This document shows positions 42,760 through 54,706 of a DNA stretch of 64,000 nt, piece by piece. How positions within the stretch are numbered: the first letter of the stretch is position 1; each line of letters opens with the position of its first letter. The notes under the pieces are model-generated. The model was not told the DNA's origin, did no database searches, and worked only from the letters and a program-made list of their open reading frames with translations. The position numbers were made by a program, and so were the translations under genes. The DNA is from Cristatella mucedo (Eukaryota > Bryozoa > Phylactolaemata > Cristatellidae), in assembly GCA_009760855.2 (NCBI GenBank), contig WPIO01000023.1:1303501-1367500 (forward strand). Reading direction: 5' to 3'.

Positions 42760-42873
42760 CCACAGTCGCCCACAGAGATCGTGAAGCAACAAGAAGAGAT
42801 GCTGAAATCCAAATATCCAGGAGTTAAACCCGGTGCAGGATCATCACTGTTGCAAAAACGAATGCACAAGGGG
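42760..42873 (+). CDS. ENSA: Endosulfine, coding exon 2
   Basis: 114 bases, 38 codons, phase 0 at both ends: starts PQSPTEIVKQQEEMLKSKYP and ends LLQKRMHKG. The donor is GGG|GTATGC. The block KSKYPGVKPG...LLQKRMHKG is the conserved N-terminal half of the endosulfine domain. Reading frames running through from 42,523 are intron read-through. Confidence 0.93.
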
Positions 42874-43127
42874 GTATGCTTTACTTGCTGGTGCTGCTTA
42901 CAGTGCATACGTTTTGTCTCATGTGATGGTCTCAAGCTTCAGCACGTCAGTCAGACGTGTAACCTTGGAATCAAGTGTGCTTTATTTATGCTTTGGAAAA
43001 ACTTGGCAACATTTCAGGCTAAGCAAGAAATAAGGGATCGGTTTGATACATTTGGTTCTATATGTCCACGATTACGGAAAATAAAGCTCCAGGACGTTTG
43101 ATGACGTATACAGCCAAATTTATCCAA

Positions 43128-43660
43128 CCGAAATCAAAAATATTCCAGACTAGGGTAAAAAAAAAGCAGAGCTGAACTCGCATTTTTAAATTTCATTCTA
43201 ATGTGCTAAGTATTAGCCGAGTTATGGGATTTACAAGGCACCAACTGACCCTAGAAATGAAGCTGTATAATAGTCACAAGAATGCACCTTAACAAGCTTC
43301 AAGCATCTATAGCGATATACCAAGGTTCGACAAGTCAAGATACATATCGCATATGATGCAGTGATCGGCAAATTTTTTATTTGTAGATTTGTTACTTCTG
43401 GGTTCGCATGGTTTGCATAGCGAATTTTTTCTTTCCCGAGGAAGTCGTCAGAACTTCCCAGTTCTAACATATTTGTCTTAAAGGTACCATAAACACGTTT
43501 AATTGTCGGACAAATTTTATAGGTATTTTCTTGACTTTCCCCGTTTAAAAGCTTCATTTTCAGTGTAGCTTTGTACCTTGTAAATTCCATAACTCAGCCA
43601 ATGCTTTGCAGCCCGAGTGAAATCTATCCCACCGAAATCAGAAATAATGCAAGTATAGGT
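43128..43660. repeat. Inverted-repeat element in ENSA intron 2
   Basis: TAAGTATTAGCCGAGTTATGG near 43,207 is repeated, inverted and imperfectly, near 43,575-43,608 (CATAACTCAGCCAATGCTT). Related sequence lies at 61,190-61,410, including the nearly identical ATAAAGCTCCAGGA(C/T)GTTTG. Probably a non-autonomous DNA transposon family. Confidence 0.55.
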
Positions 43661-43904
43661 CTGAATGCTTCCGGAAAGCTGACCTGATCATTGCCTTGGC
43701 AAGTATTGGAAGTTATAATGAATAGGGATGGTCCAGCCTTCTATTGATGTCAGTATCCACCTTTACTTGCACAGTCTTGATTCTCACCATGGAAAATAAT
43801 AAAAACTCCTCAGGAGCGTGTTTTAAACTCTTTTAAACCAAGTTTAAGTCTATCGGCTGAGGCGATCGGCTGCTTGCTGAAGGTATCTGCCAGTCCTTGT
43901 AAAT

Positions 43905-44541
43905 ACACTGCAAAGATTTGGGCCTGCTTAGACAGTGATACCACATCAAGTTTGTCCATGCATTTGTGACATAATTTCTTGACTTCTTTGGCTCAGATCT
44001 ACCTGCCTATGCAATCAGGCACTTATAGTCCGTGCAAAACTCTGCAGCTAGGCTTGTCTGTAGTGAACGTTGCAGTTTCCACATCATGCCACTTCTTGCC
44101 GACCTGCACTGGCTCCCAATCATGCAGCGCATCGACTAAGGTTTTGTCACTTACTTTTAGGTCCCTTCATTCTCTGGCTTCAGCCTACCTGATTCAGATC
44201 GTTTAGCAATGCCTCACCTCAAATCCTATGGAGACCGTGCTTTTAGTTAGTATGCTCTCAAAGCCTGGAACTCACTCCTTAGTAACGTCATGACATTCCT
44301 TGACCTGACAGCATTTAAAAAGAAGCTAAAAAAGCACCTTGTTTCTCACAGAATTTGCTGGGTCCCTGTGTCCTTTTTGTGCTTATGCGTGCTGACTGTG
44401 CATGTTACCCACCAACCATATTATACGTGTTGACACTATCTTACCCCTAACCATACCATAGGATCATGCCTCTACATGTAATGTGCCTAGAAAGAGATCA
44501 AGTTCTCTGAAGGCACTATACAAATATATTATTATTATTAA
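43905..44541 (+). mobile_element. LINE A fragment in ENSA intron 2
   Basis: A degraded plus-strand copy covering the RT C-terminal region and 3' UTR, ending with the hairpin and a short (ATT)n tail. The 5' junction is unclear. Confidence 0.75.
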
Positions 44542-45111
44542 TACTTTTGCATTTTAGTGTAGCATAGCAAGTGGGCTGCAAAATTACTAGTAAAAACATA
44601 CCCTTGGCTAAAAATGAATTGACCTGCTATGTTAGCAGTTTTGCCAAGTCGATGCTTCAGATAGCAGGTCACACTGATCCTACTGATTGTGACGCTGCTG
44701 CTTGAGTCAGTCAAGTGGCAATTGAAAATGTTAGCATCGCTGGCTGCATGAAACGAAGTTTAGTCAGTAGCCTGGGTTCAGTGCAGTTCGGCTACTGAGC
44801 TGCTTATCTGTTGCTCCATGGTAAACGCTAGACTTGTGTTGGCATGCACCTCAGCAGTAAGGCCATACGTTAGAAGTATTTGCCTTGGGTTCTCTGCACT
44901 CCAGGAAATTTTGTGTCCGTGTTCATATGGCCTCATCTAACCTGTAGTCACTCTGCCTCCCGTGCTTATCTATGTTTTGTGATTATATAGATTATATGCC
45001 AGTAACCTTACACTTAATTACACATCACACTCTTACACCTTCGAACGAATGCCCGTTACATGCCCAAAATAGATTTGGCATAGTTTCATTGAATTTGTTT
45101 TTTTCTTACAG

Positions 45112-45288
45112 CAAAAGTATTTCGACTCTGGTGACTACAATGTCGCCAAGTCAAAGATAGCTCATGCGAAGCCAATAAGCCCGAAGGAGAATGCTTTGCT
45201 CACGGAGTCGACTGGTGACGAGATCCCTACACCAGAGAACTTGCCGCGAAAGCCTGCGCTGGCACCCAGCAAGCTTGTGATATCCTGA
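45112..45288 (+). CDS. ENSA: Endosulfine, coding exon 3 with stop
   Basis: Follows acceptor TTTTTCTTACAG. 58 codons and [23 protein letters not shown], then [20 protein letters not shown] and APSKLVIS. The FDSGDY motif with its Ser is the Greatwall phosphorylation site that turns endosulfine into a PP2A-B55 inhibitor. The C-terminal PKA-type site found in vertebrates (basic pair followed by Ser) is here RKPAL, without the Ser. Ends at a normal TGA, so the host uses TGA as a stop. Confidence 0.96.
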   Translation, partial: QKYFDSGDYNVAKSKIAHAKPISPKENALLTESTGDEIPTPENLPRKPALAPSKLVIS

Positions 45289-45519
45289 GGGGGAGGCGGA
45301 GGAAGGCATGCTATACGACTCTGGCATGTACGTTACCGATTTTTCGAGTGCTGCACTCGATATATCGAAGTGAATGTGACATAGCATAAGCTGGTGATGC
45401 CACAGCCCAGGAGTGGAGCCCACGAGGCAGCCCGCGTTCCTAAGCATTTCAGACAGCAGTGTGCTGAGCATTGTCTTGTACAGCAGTTTATTCTATGCAG
45501 CTGCTGCCGTTATTTTGTT

Positions 45520-45525
45520 ATTAAA
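45520..45525 (+). terminator. Candidate ENSA polyadenylation signal
   Basis: ATTAAA, 232 bp after the ENSA stop codon, followed by T- and GT-containing sequence. The only clear hexamer soon after the stop. Confidence 0.45.
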
Positions 45526-45529
45526 GTAG

Positions 45530-48143
45530 TATTGATAAAGTTAATGAAATGCATCCTGCTTTTGTGAGCACACTGGTCCTCGTCTCGTGGCACCAGTTAT
45601 CATGCTCTCGATGTGAGTTTGATACAGCTCAGAATGCTATCCTCTAGACGACGTTGCTCAGCTGGTAAAGCGGTGTTCTAAATCTATATCGGGCTGCTGG
45701 TTCTTTTTCTGAGTCGTGTATTTCAACCTTGTCTCTCTTCCACACCAAGCCTTTCGAGGGGTGTCAAGTTTGACCTCCCCCTAACTACCCATCCCTGCAG
45801 GCTTGGGGGTTCTGCGTTTTCCAGCCATCATACTGCCACTCGCCTGCCAAGCTGATGGTGGGCTCTAGGCAAGCGGGCGCGTGCACGAGGAAAGCAGCCT
45901 TGGTCTTCGAAGGCTGCTCACGTTTATGAAACGTAACATTTGAGTAGTGGAAGAGGCTGCTTCCTTGGACAGACCCGTATGATTCCTCAGAGCCACCAAG
46001 ATTGCCTCACACAGTTAAGCTTACGATAGGCCTAGAACAGTCAGACGATAGGCTGCTGTCGCAATCAACCTGGAACATGGGTGCCATAGCAGCCGCGAGC
46101 CTCCTGTCGTCGTCAACCACTCTGGATCGTTGTTATGGGCATACTAACGGTGTGGTTTTGTTGCAATGCTGTTTACATTGCGGCCAATAAAGCAGAGCGG
46201 TTTATTTCGTCCAGTGATAAGAGCATCAAAACCACTAGCTTACAATAGCTCACTTGGTAGCTGAAATGTTCCTCCCCCTCCTGCTCAGATCCTGTGTTTT
46301 CCAACATAATATAGCCGTTTTTGTGGCTAACGGTTTAGGGCCACGTTTTCACTCACATCGAGTGTCTGGCATGAGTGTATTTTGCGGATTTGCTGGTGTC
46401 AAAGTATGTGCTGCCTCAGCACTTCGTATAAGTGTATTGACTTAAAGAATGACTGCTCTACGAGTACAACAACAGTCACAAAAACGCACGCACACACACG
46501 TGCATATATATTAAAGGCATTAATGTACTTAACGACAGAAAGTGCAAGCATAATTGCTGGCTCCTACCGATGGAAGAGCGCAGCAGTAACCACCTGACTT
46601 CTTAGCAGTAGCACGGTTTTGGTAGCCAACAAACCATTGCAAAGCGAAACTGCCGCGACTGTAAGGCTTCATTGCAAACAGTCGTGTCTGCTTTTGTAGG
46701 CCGAGTGCACTTAAGTGTATCTTCTCGATACGGCCCTAGTGAATGTAATAGCTGCTACAGCACAGCATGTTGCAGAGGTAGGACAAACTTTGCCAATGCA
46801 ACTCCTGTGTGCGACAAGGGATAGAAATAATAGTGATAGTTTTCGTCAGACGTTGCTTGGTACCAGACCTTGGTGTGACCTTGGTAGCATCGATAAAACG
46901 TAGCCGAGTTCAGTGAGCCTGAAACGACAGAGTCACACTGAGCTGCGAATGGAGAGTGCCAGGCCCACTCCAGGCAGCAACTGCCCGTGTCTCGAAGTAC
47001 TGGTGTGGGTTCTTAGGTGAGGTGAAGAGTGCCTCGGATCAGCAAAGCGGCCTGTCTTTGCTAGACACTTCATGGTGAACTGCATCATATACGGCTCGGT
47101 AGGGGTCAGCAGTTCAGTCTGCATGCTGCCGGGATCTCACAGACAGCGGTAGGTCATCCACGGTGGTCACCTTTCGTCAATGACATCTTGCATGTAAGCA
47201 TGAAATCTGCCCTAGCAGTTAAAGCACTTACCTAAGCAAGACTGGCCAGGAGTATGTATTGTGCTTAGCCGTAATTCGAGGACGTCATTGCTGAAGAGGA
47301 AATACCTGGCCGACAGACCGTGCTTCAAGTCAAAGCCGTGATCAGAAGATAGCCTAAGATAAGGTGCTGACAAGCAGCATATTTTGTTGCTAGGATCTGT
47401 TGGTTCTTTATTTTTATATTATAACCTGTTTACTTCGTGTTTGGATACACATTTCAATGGGTTTCGAATGTTGGTGCTCATTATATTATGAAGTATCGGT
47501 TGCCAACCATCGCTACCGCACAAAGCCAAGTCGTCAGCAGCACTGAAGAGGTGTGCCATCAAGCAAGTCTCGAGGCTTGCAAGGCATTAGCCAAACGAGC
47601 GAGCATTGGCAGTGAACTGCATAGAATAGGAGCATGAATGCAAAAAGCCAACCAAATAACAGTCTTGAGTAATTGACTCTGATTCTTGGACCCTACATCC
47701 TCGTTTTTGACGCTGGCACATTCTTCCTATTTTCTTCCCACATTTTGTCTTCCTACGTGTATAGAATGTTTAAGCTTCCAACTTTCTTCCTACAAGCTCC
47801 ACCCAGACATGTGTCATAGGAGGCCAGCTTTGATTTGGGGTAGGGAAATGGTGGGCAGCATGACAAGCGAGGGCTAGTGCCAGCTAGCAGTCATTGCTGT
47901 GCTATCATATAATATACAGTATGAGTCGTAGACTTAGAGAAGGACTTTCGCGACAGCATCGATCAACGCTGCTACTATGATGTCATTTGCCATTCTTTAC
48001 AATGGAGCCGGGCCCTTCACTAGTAGGAAAGAAGCAGTCTACGGATTCCTGTAGTGGATGGCAGTTTTTTCGTTGCCCAATTTTGCCTGCTCAACACAGT
48101 ACAGGACATTGTTCCTTGAGGATAAGCAGTACTCCGAGCAGTG

Positions 48144-48146
<3 letters not shown>
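45530..48146. other. Intergenic, nothing firm recognised
   Basis: About 2.6 kb. A tRNA-like GTTGCTCAGCTGGTAAAGCG at 45,653 and a SINE2-like CCTAGCAGTTAAAGCACTTAC at 47,211 may be remnants of old SINEs. No open frame has a recognisable domain. Confidence 0.4.

Positions 48147-48228
<82 letters not shown>
48147..48228. repeat. (GA)n microsatellite
   Basis: About 40 uninterrupted GA units. Frames encoding (RE)n or (SL)n across it are artefacts. Confidence 0.98.
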
Positions 48229-48230
<2 letters not shown>

Positions 48231-49318
48231 GCCTCCATTAAATCCACGTGAATTAATTGTGGATAATAGTGCCAGCTTCAAATCTCGATCTGCGTCGCGG
48301 CGGCTATACGGCAGGTGTGGGGGTGTTAGTGATTCCGTCGTGGGTACTGACCGGCAGTGAATAGTATCTTCGAAAAGAAACACAGGACTACGAAAGCAAT
48401 GGCTACCAGGAGTGGGGGGGGCGATGTACTAGACATGGTCTAACGGTTCAGCATCTCATTTAGAATGAAATACAAGACGAAATGGTGCCCAGCCGACAAA
48501 TCTTCACCAACGAGTGGAAGACCCCAGACGTCCTCCAGATATGTTGACGGCCGGCAGAGTCAAGACGGCATTTATCAGTTAGCCGGGCAGCTTTTGTGAA
48601 ACCACCCGCAGCCTGCTGCGCCATGGAATGGCCTCGGGGGATTGACGGCACGTGAGCTGCAGAGCGGGCGTGCAGGTAGCCGGGTGCGTCGGCATGCGGC
48701 AGGTATTAGGCCGGTATTTGAAACGGAGCCCATGGCCAATCGTCAGTCGAAGCCGTTCCTATGCGTACTCGAAGAAATACTCGGACGCAGTCGAGACTCC
48801 AGGACTTCGTGCATGAATATGCCGCTGCTCTGCTTGTAAAATAATTATCTGCAGGTCAAGGTGACGCATCGACGAATAAGCCAATGAGGCGCGGAGCATT
48901 GTCATACGGGTGTGTTTGGTCGGGTTCTGGTTGGGGGCTTTTGCTGTGACGTCACCGGAAAGGTGGATTACGCGAAATCGGAGCTTCCATTGCTTGCTAG
49001 CTTATTTTGGTGTGTTCTTATGTCAGCTCGTGTCCTTGGCAGGTATAGAAATGGTGGTCACTTTGCTGGCACGGGGCTGCACTGGCTTCGCGTACGCTTC
49101 GCGTTGACCTTGAATAACGATGCGTCCTCGCGGATTCCTTGAAGTGACTGCGTCAGCTCTGGAAGGCAGGTAGCAGGAATCCAGCTTATCCGTGGACTTA
49201 GTTTCTGGTACTCACATACAGCTACTTACTGGTACAACGGGCCAAGACGTACGAAGTAAAAGTAAAAAACAAAGGAAAAGTAGAGGTCAGCTGGTTGGTT
49301 CAACGGTCACATTTACAT
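48229..49318. other. Intergenic, nothing recognised
   Basis: Moderately CpG-rich host DNA. No exon or repeat could be defended. Confidence 0.35.
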
Positions 49319-49425
49319 ATATTGTGGCAGAAGAGCCTTGGCTGCAATAATTCCTAATTTCAGTGGCCACTACAAAGTATCCTGCTTCCGGAATCGAACG
49401 TGCGACCTGGGTCATGAAGCAAAAG
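49319..49425 (-). repeat. Degraded SINE1
   Basis: Minus strand, with the GTGGCAGAAGAGCCTTGGC body side and an inverted B box GGAATCGAACGTGCG. Otherwise worn. Confidence 0.55.
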
Positions 49426-49714
49426 TTGAGATTTAAATGAAAAAACTAGCATTTTTGGGTGTTAAATGTATACACTCGTCAGATTTTTCAAGAGCACTAA
49501 CTTCATTCCTGCACAGCCGACAATCGTTTCAAGAGGTTTTACTTGCTATAGAATTTTCTCAGCCAATACACCAAGAAAAATCAGTACCAGCTGCACAATG
49601 CCTCTCGTTTGTGACTTGAGCTGAACAGCAGCTAAACCCGTCTTCCAACTCATGTGAGATATGCACTATTGGTTCTAGCATTGACCAAATGTGATGTCCC
49701 TTTTACAATGTCCG

Positions 49715-49957
49715 CAAGATTCATCCAGAGGACGATTCATCCACGGACTGTTCATCCCGGACAATTCATCCAGAGGACGATTAATCCACAGACGATTCAT
49801 CCAGAATAATATTGAAACTTGTTGACGTGAATTGCTGAAGGACTACATTTGAAAAATGTTGAAAGAAATATTAATTAGGGTTTAAGGTTCCTTGTCAGCA
49901 TGGACAGTCATTGGATGATTAGCCGGTGGATGAATCTTAGGTGGATGAATCGTCCTA
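49715..49957. repeat. GATTCATCC repeat cluster with inverted half
   Basis: Units close to GACGATTCATCCA occur about six times in direct order (49,726-49,805). After about 100 bp, three inverted units (TGGATGAATCGTCC and variants, 49,910-49,957) follow. The whole could fold back on itself. Confidence 0.65.
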
Positions 49958-50375
49958 GAACCCCCTTTCCCACCGCAGTGACTAAGCGTGTATTTAAAAA
50001 GGCCTCGCGGAGTTCTTTTCAAAGTCCTTTTGTAGATAGGTCGATGGAAAACCGCAACATGTTCGATGTTGTGAGCAGCCGCCTAAAGGACGTCAAGACA
50101 GTCGGGAGGCAAAGAAATAAAGCCGGAGATGAGGCCTACACAGCTACACGAGATGGAAGAACAAAGATGTGCAGATTTGGACGGTGGCTTAGCATTCACA
50201 AGCATTGGCGTCAGGTTAGGATTGCTAGCCACTACATGCTAGCCCGACTTCTCACTCAAGTAATAATATATTAAATGAGATGCTATACCTCTCAAAGTAT
50301 TTACAAAGCTTATTCAAGCGGACATGAGGCTGGCGACAAGCACGCGGATGAGGTAGAAGAGAAGGGGGCAATGGT
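49958..50375. other. Intergenic, nothing recognised
   Basis: No recognisable gene or element. Downstream of the minus-strand coiled-coil gene's first intron, so possibly intronic. Confidence 0.35.
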
Positions 50376-50541
50376 AAATAAAAATAAATAAATAAATCCT
50401 TGCTGATTAAACAGTCTCTTCTTGTAAAGCGACAGATGAGCCTCTACGGCTATCTCCACCGCTTGTAGTGGCGATAAAGGATCGCCCACCGCAGGAATCG
50501 GAGCAACCGCCTTACCTAGTGTGCCATCACGGCTCACCGTA
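50376..50541 (-). repeat. SINE1 copy lacking the B-box hairpin
   Basis: Minus strand. Tail, body and tRNA 5' end are present, but about 30 bp carrying the inverted B box partner and palindrome are deleted (GGAATCGGAGCAACCGCC junction). Lies in the first intron of the coiled-coil gene. Confidence 0.85.
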
Positions 50542-50817
50542 GCGGGATAGGTGGTGAGGGGGGCTTGTTTCTGACGCGAAGCCATTAAAAGGTGATGTCA
50601 GTAACGTTTAGCAGCCGCGTAGCGCCAGTAATGATAATTTGTGTTGTCTCAAACTATGGCAAATAAAAAGCTGCAGCACAACAGCTAAATATTCTACGAT
50701 AACCACGGCATTTCCACGTTCGTCACAGGCACAGCTCCGTGTGGCGATTGGCCAGCTGCACTTTGAGTCGAAGGTGAAATATAACACGACTGCAAGTATT
50801 ACCAAAGTGTATCTTAC

Positions 50818-51219
50818 CGATTTTGAGCTGGTCCTGCCTCGATGCAATCCAGCTTCTGCGGCAGCGTTAGCTGGCGGCTTAGTTTTCGGTATAGGAGGAA
50901 GGACGGGACTGCTACCAACTCGGACGCACTGAGCAGTGGCAGTCCCTTGTCTGGCCAGCTCTGCTTTCAGGGCTTGGTTAATCTTGTATGCCTGCTGCAG
51001 CAATGCGTCCATCTCCGCATCATTCAGGTGGTCTAGCTTTTTTTCAATATCATCGGGGTCAGCTAAGTTAAACATTTCATCAACACCGTCACCCGCTGCC
51101 TCCTCGGATGAACCACCGTCGGCAATGGCCAAGTCCGCGGACTTCGCAGCACCAGCGCCTTGTATGTCGGTCTCGCGGTTTGCGTCGGAAGAAAAACCAG
51201 TCTCAGGTCTTCCTGACAT
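50818..51219 (-). CDS. First coding exon of a coiled-coil protein
   Basis: 134 codons from ATG at 51,219 to a strong donor TCG|GTAAGA in phase 0. The frame continues into the intron to 50,608 but that part loses protein character and becomes hydrophobic. The acidic Gly/Ala/Ser-rich start (MSGRPETGFSSDANRETDIQ) leads into a helix DDIEKKLDHLNDAEMDALLQ and AYKINQALKAELARQ, likely a coiled coil, then a Pro-rich linker VGSSPVLPPIPKTKPP. I do not recognise the family. Later exons would lie to the left but were not found. Shares an upstream region with the RS gene on the other strand. Confidence 0.65.
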
Positions 51220-51623
51220 TCGACTGAGTTGCTCCAGCTAGCGTCAAGGCAGAGAAAGTTTCATGCGCGCGGCCATAGGCCGCTGAAACTGGGATAGGTG
51301 GTACCTAGCGCGCGTCGTCCTGTCGTCAGGGCGCGCCGCTGTGGGCACGGCGAGGATTCGTTCTTTTCCGGTTGGGCTTGTTAACTATTATTCGGACTAA
51401 ATAAGAACTGATCTAAAATTTTCGGGCCATTAATAAGAACATTAATCGATGAGCTTAAATATTAAAGAGCTACGAGTGATCAGGATTGGCCATTGCCCAC
51501 CTGACTGTGCATAGATATACACGCATGGCTGCAAGCCAGAATCACCGGTTCCAATTATAACATTTCCGGAAATGGCCGCTCCCAGGCCAACTAGCCTAGC
51601 GTTGTAGTTACTAATACCGACAA
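51220..51623. promoter_or_regulatory. Shared (bidirectional) promoter region
   Basis: 404 bp between two divergent start codons. The left half is CpG-dense (GCGCGCGGCC, TAGCGCGCGTCG) and there is no TATA box. Typical of head-to-head housekeeping gene pairs. Confidence 0.55.
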
Positions 51624-51709
51624 ATGGGCGGTAAGTCAAAGAAGTCGCACAGACATCAGCGGTCTAGATCTCGTTCGCCAGAAAGAAAGTCGAAGAAGCA
51701 CGCAGACCG
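51624..51709 (+). CDS. RS-rich nuclear protein, coding exon 1
   Basis: 28 codons plus two bases: MGGKSKKSHRHQRSRSRSPE and RKSKKHAD, ending GACCG|GTAAGC in phase 2. Arg-Ser repeats of this kind mark splicing-related or nuclear-speckle proteins. The phase and reading frame fit exon 2 at 62,092 exactly. Another strong donor (GCG|GTAAGT) lies seven bases after the A of the ATG and could give an alternative 5' exon. The specific protein cannot be named from these two exons. Confidence 0.65.
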
Positions 51710-52150
51710 GTAAGCACGATGGAATTAATATTTCCGTGGGGCCAGTTTTCATCGCGTCGGAAATCGCACAGCTCGGATAGCGCGTAGTTTCGGCTACACG
51801 GTGGTATTAGCTCTTTGAATAGCGCAGTAGTGAGGTCCACGGAATCCATGGCTGCAGTACGGGAAAGGATAGGTTAACGCATTCGCAGAAGCTGGGTGCC
51901 TAGTGTTCAGTTATTCTGATTGTTATTTACCGTAGCGCGTAAGAAATTACGTGCCTATGGATATCTAAACGCTTATCGCTTCGGGCTGCTGGGTCTCCCA
52001 CGCCGGCGGCGGCCTTAGCTACGCCTGCGGCTAGTAACCTGCTTAATTATTATCGTGCGCAGCTATAATCGCTTCGTCATCGTAGATCAAATGCGTTTCT
52101 AAAAGTTAATACTGTTGCTAAGATTCGTGAATTATGCATTAACAAAAGAA
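51710..52150 (+). other. Start of RS-gene intron 1
   Basis: Begins GTAAGC. No element or exon recognised before the LINE. Confidence 0.45.
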
Positions 52151-53969
52151 AAGCACCCCGGAACGGCCGCGATGGCCGAAGCTTCCAGCTTAGACTCCGC
52201 TTGTTTGGCAGGAACTGCGAGCAGAGTACCCGCTCGTTTGGTATTCCTAACATTGTCTCGAACCGCACAGCACACCCCACATCGGTCACTGTATATCTCT
52301 CTAACTTAGTGGTAATCAGGCCTGTTATAACACCGGCGGTCCAACTTAACGCTTGCCTTAGGAATCCTTGCTCAATGTGCAATAAACCTGTGGTAATAAG
52401 CGACCTTATTTCTGAAAATAGTCGACGTGCTCGCCTTAACTGAAACTTGGCTAAAATCGGTAAACTGCCCCACAGTTAAAGACGCTACCCCGACTGGTTT
52501 CTCATTCTTTCACACCCCTAGATCAATCAAAACTGGAGGTGGAGTTGCTGTTATCGTGCATTCGAAATTCAACTTCAAGCCATTTGTAGTACCCTCAAAG
52601 CAGTCTTTTGAATCGATTGTCGTGATTTCACCCGAAAACAAGCTACCGCAGTAGTCTATCGCCCAGCAGGTACCAAATCCTCCGTTATCTCAGGTTCCTC
52701 CAATTTCATTTCGATTCTATGTGCTAGAAATCGTTCCTTCCTCGTTATGGGGGATTTCAACATTCACTTTGATAACTTATCTAACCCCTCCGGAACCGAA
52801 TTTCGTGCATTGACTGACTCATTGTCTCTTGTGGCTCATGCATGGCCCTACTCACATCAAGGGTCACACACTCGACCAAATTTTCTCATACAACTGCACT
52901 TTGTCATCACTAATTATTACCAAATCCTGCTTATCTGATCACATGCTAAAATCACCTTGGAATCGCGAAACCTCAAGACCCTTAACATCGATGCTGTCTG
53001 TGCGAGAATATGTCTTGTCTCTGCTGCTCAGTCCCCCCTCTGATTTGTCATCATTGGTAGATAGCTACAACACGTCACTAGCTGACACGCTCGACGAGTT
53101 TGCACCTCTGACTAAGCGCACTGTGCGCCCTCGCCCAGACGGCCTATGGCTTACCACAGACATTAAACTAGCTAGGTCTACTAAGCCCAAGCTTGAAAAA
53201 GCATACAAAAGATCAGGACTGACTTTGAATCGACAGGCATATGAGGACTACTGTAGGTCGTACCAATCGATCCTAGCAAAGGCAAAGTCTAGCTTCTATA
53301 AAACATTGTTGAATCACAGATGCGCAATCCAAAAATGCTGATGACGATCAACCATCTCCTCAACTGCTCCCAGATTAGCTCCTTACCTGATGATCATTGT
53401 GATGATCTAGCTGATCGCTTCTCTCGATTCTTTGTCCAGTAGGTAGACAGGTTTGGGGAGTCCATCCCTGCAATGGCAGCATCCCCCTAGAATGTTGTCC
53501 CTCGATTCCTTGCAGCACCTCAATGTATACATTCAAGCAGGTCAGCAATGTTCTCATCCTGAAGTTCGTATCCCAATCAAAGAAGACAACAAGTCCTTTG
53601 GACCCTATTCCCACTGTCCTGCTCCTACGTTGCATAGATCTGCTGCTGCCATGCATAACTAACATCATTAATGTCATTAACCTCAGATCATATCCCAGCG
53701 CCCTTCAAAAATGCTATAGTCAGGCCACTTCTCAAGAAAGCAACACTAGACCAAGAGAACTTGAGCAACTACCGCCCAGTGTCCCTTCTACCATTCCTAT
53801 CAAAGACACTGGAGCGAGTCGTGGCAGACCAGCTGAACTCGTGCATTGAAACTTCAAACCTTGCTAGTAAGTTCCAGACTGGCTTTGGGGCTAATCACTT
53901 CACTGATTCAGCATTGCTTAGGGTGTATAACGACCTACTTAGGAATGCAGACATGGGTAGAGTGTCTCT

Positions 53970-54193
53970 GCTTGTTTTTCTTGGTCTTTCGGCAGCTTTT
54001 GATACTATCGATCACCAAGTTTTTCTTGAGCACTTCTCATCTCGCCTGTGCATCACTGGCTCTGCTCTGCTATCTATGCCCTTTTTGCTCGATCTTTCGG
54101 CAGCTTTTGATACTATCAATCACCAAGTTCTTCTTGAGCACTTTTCATCTCGCCTGTGCATCACTGGCAGTGCTCTGCAATGGTTCAGGTCCT
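53970..54193 (+). repeat. In-frame 108-bp tandem duplication in LINE A RT
   Basis: The segment around CTTTCGGCAGCTTTTGATAC occurs at 53,986 and again at 54,094. The 36-codon unit LSAAFDTI(D/N)HQV(F/L)LEHF is repeated, with the frame kept open. This doubles the first catalytic-Asp block of the RT. Confidence 0.9.
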
Positions 54194-54348
54194 CTCTCAG
54201 TGGGAGACTCCAGAGTATTTATGTGAATGGACAAAGATCATCTGAGGTACCTCTGAAATATGGGGTACCTCAGGGCTCCGTTCTAGGTCCGGTTCTTTTC
54301 ACGGCTTATACTCTCCCTCTTGCTGGTGTGATTGCCAAGCACAATCTA

Positions 54349-54706
54349 CATTACAATCTACAAACAATCAAGCCTGGAACTCCCTCCCGACCTGCGTCAG
54401 AACATCCCCTGACCCGACCTCATTTAAAAAGAACTTAAAAACGCCTATTTAGGACGGCATTTAGTGGGTCCCTGTGATTCGTCCTTCATGTGCTTACGAG
54501 TGCTGACACTGTGCATGCTGCCACTAACCACATTTGCATGCTGACCCTTTGCATGTCACCCCTAACCATATTATTCATTTTGTTTGTTTTTCAAGCATGA
54601 TTTTACTTACCATTCAATTGCATTTCCCTTTGCAGCAAACGTAAAGCGCCTAGAAAGAGATTAAGTTCTCTGAGGGCGCTTTATCAAGTGCATTATTATT
54701 ATTATT
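54349..54706 (+). mobile_element. LINE A 3' fragment nested inside LINE A
   Basis: A 5'-truncated copy (from AAGCCTGGAACTCCCTCCCG through the 3' UTR, hairpin and (ATT)n tail) sits between ACAATCTA and ATCTAGGCTTTC of the host LINE, with about 20 bp of filler at the 5' side. Deleting it restores the RT sequence to the active-site box. Confidence 0.92.

Noticed and set aside
42523-43101. A 192-codon frame across ENSA exon 2 taken as one gene
   Set aside because: Only 42,760-42,873 is endosulfine; both sides are intron read-through past clear acceptor and donor sites.
45653-45720. tRNA gene (GTTGCTCAGCTGGTAAAGCG start)
   Set aside because: No proper T arm, B box or acceptor stem. At best a tRNA-derived remnant.
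47987-48383. Open frames with (RE)n or (SL)n
   Set aside because: They are translations of the (GA)n microsatellite.
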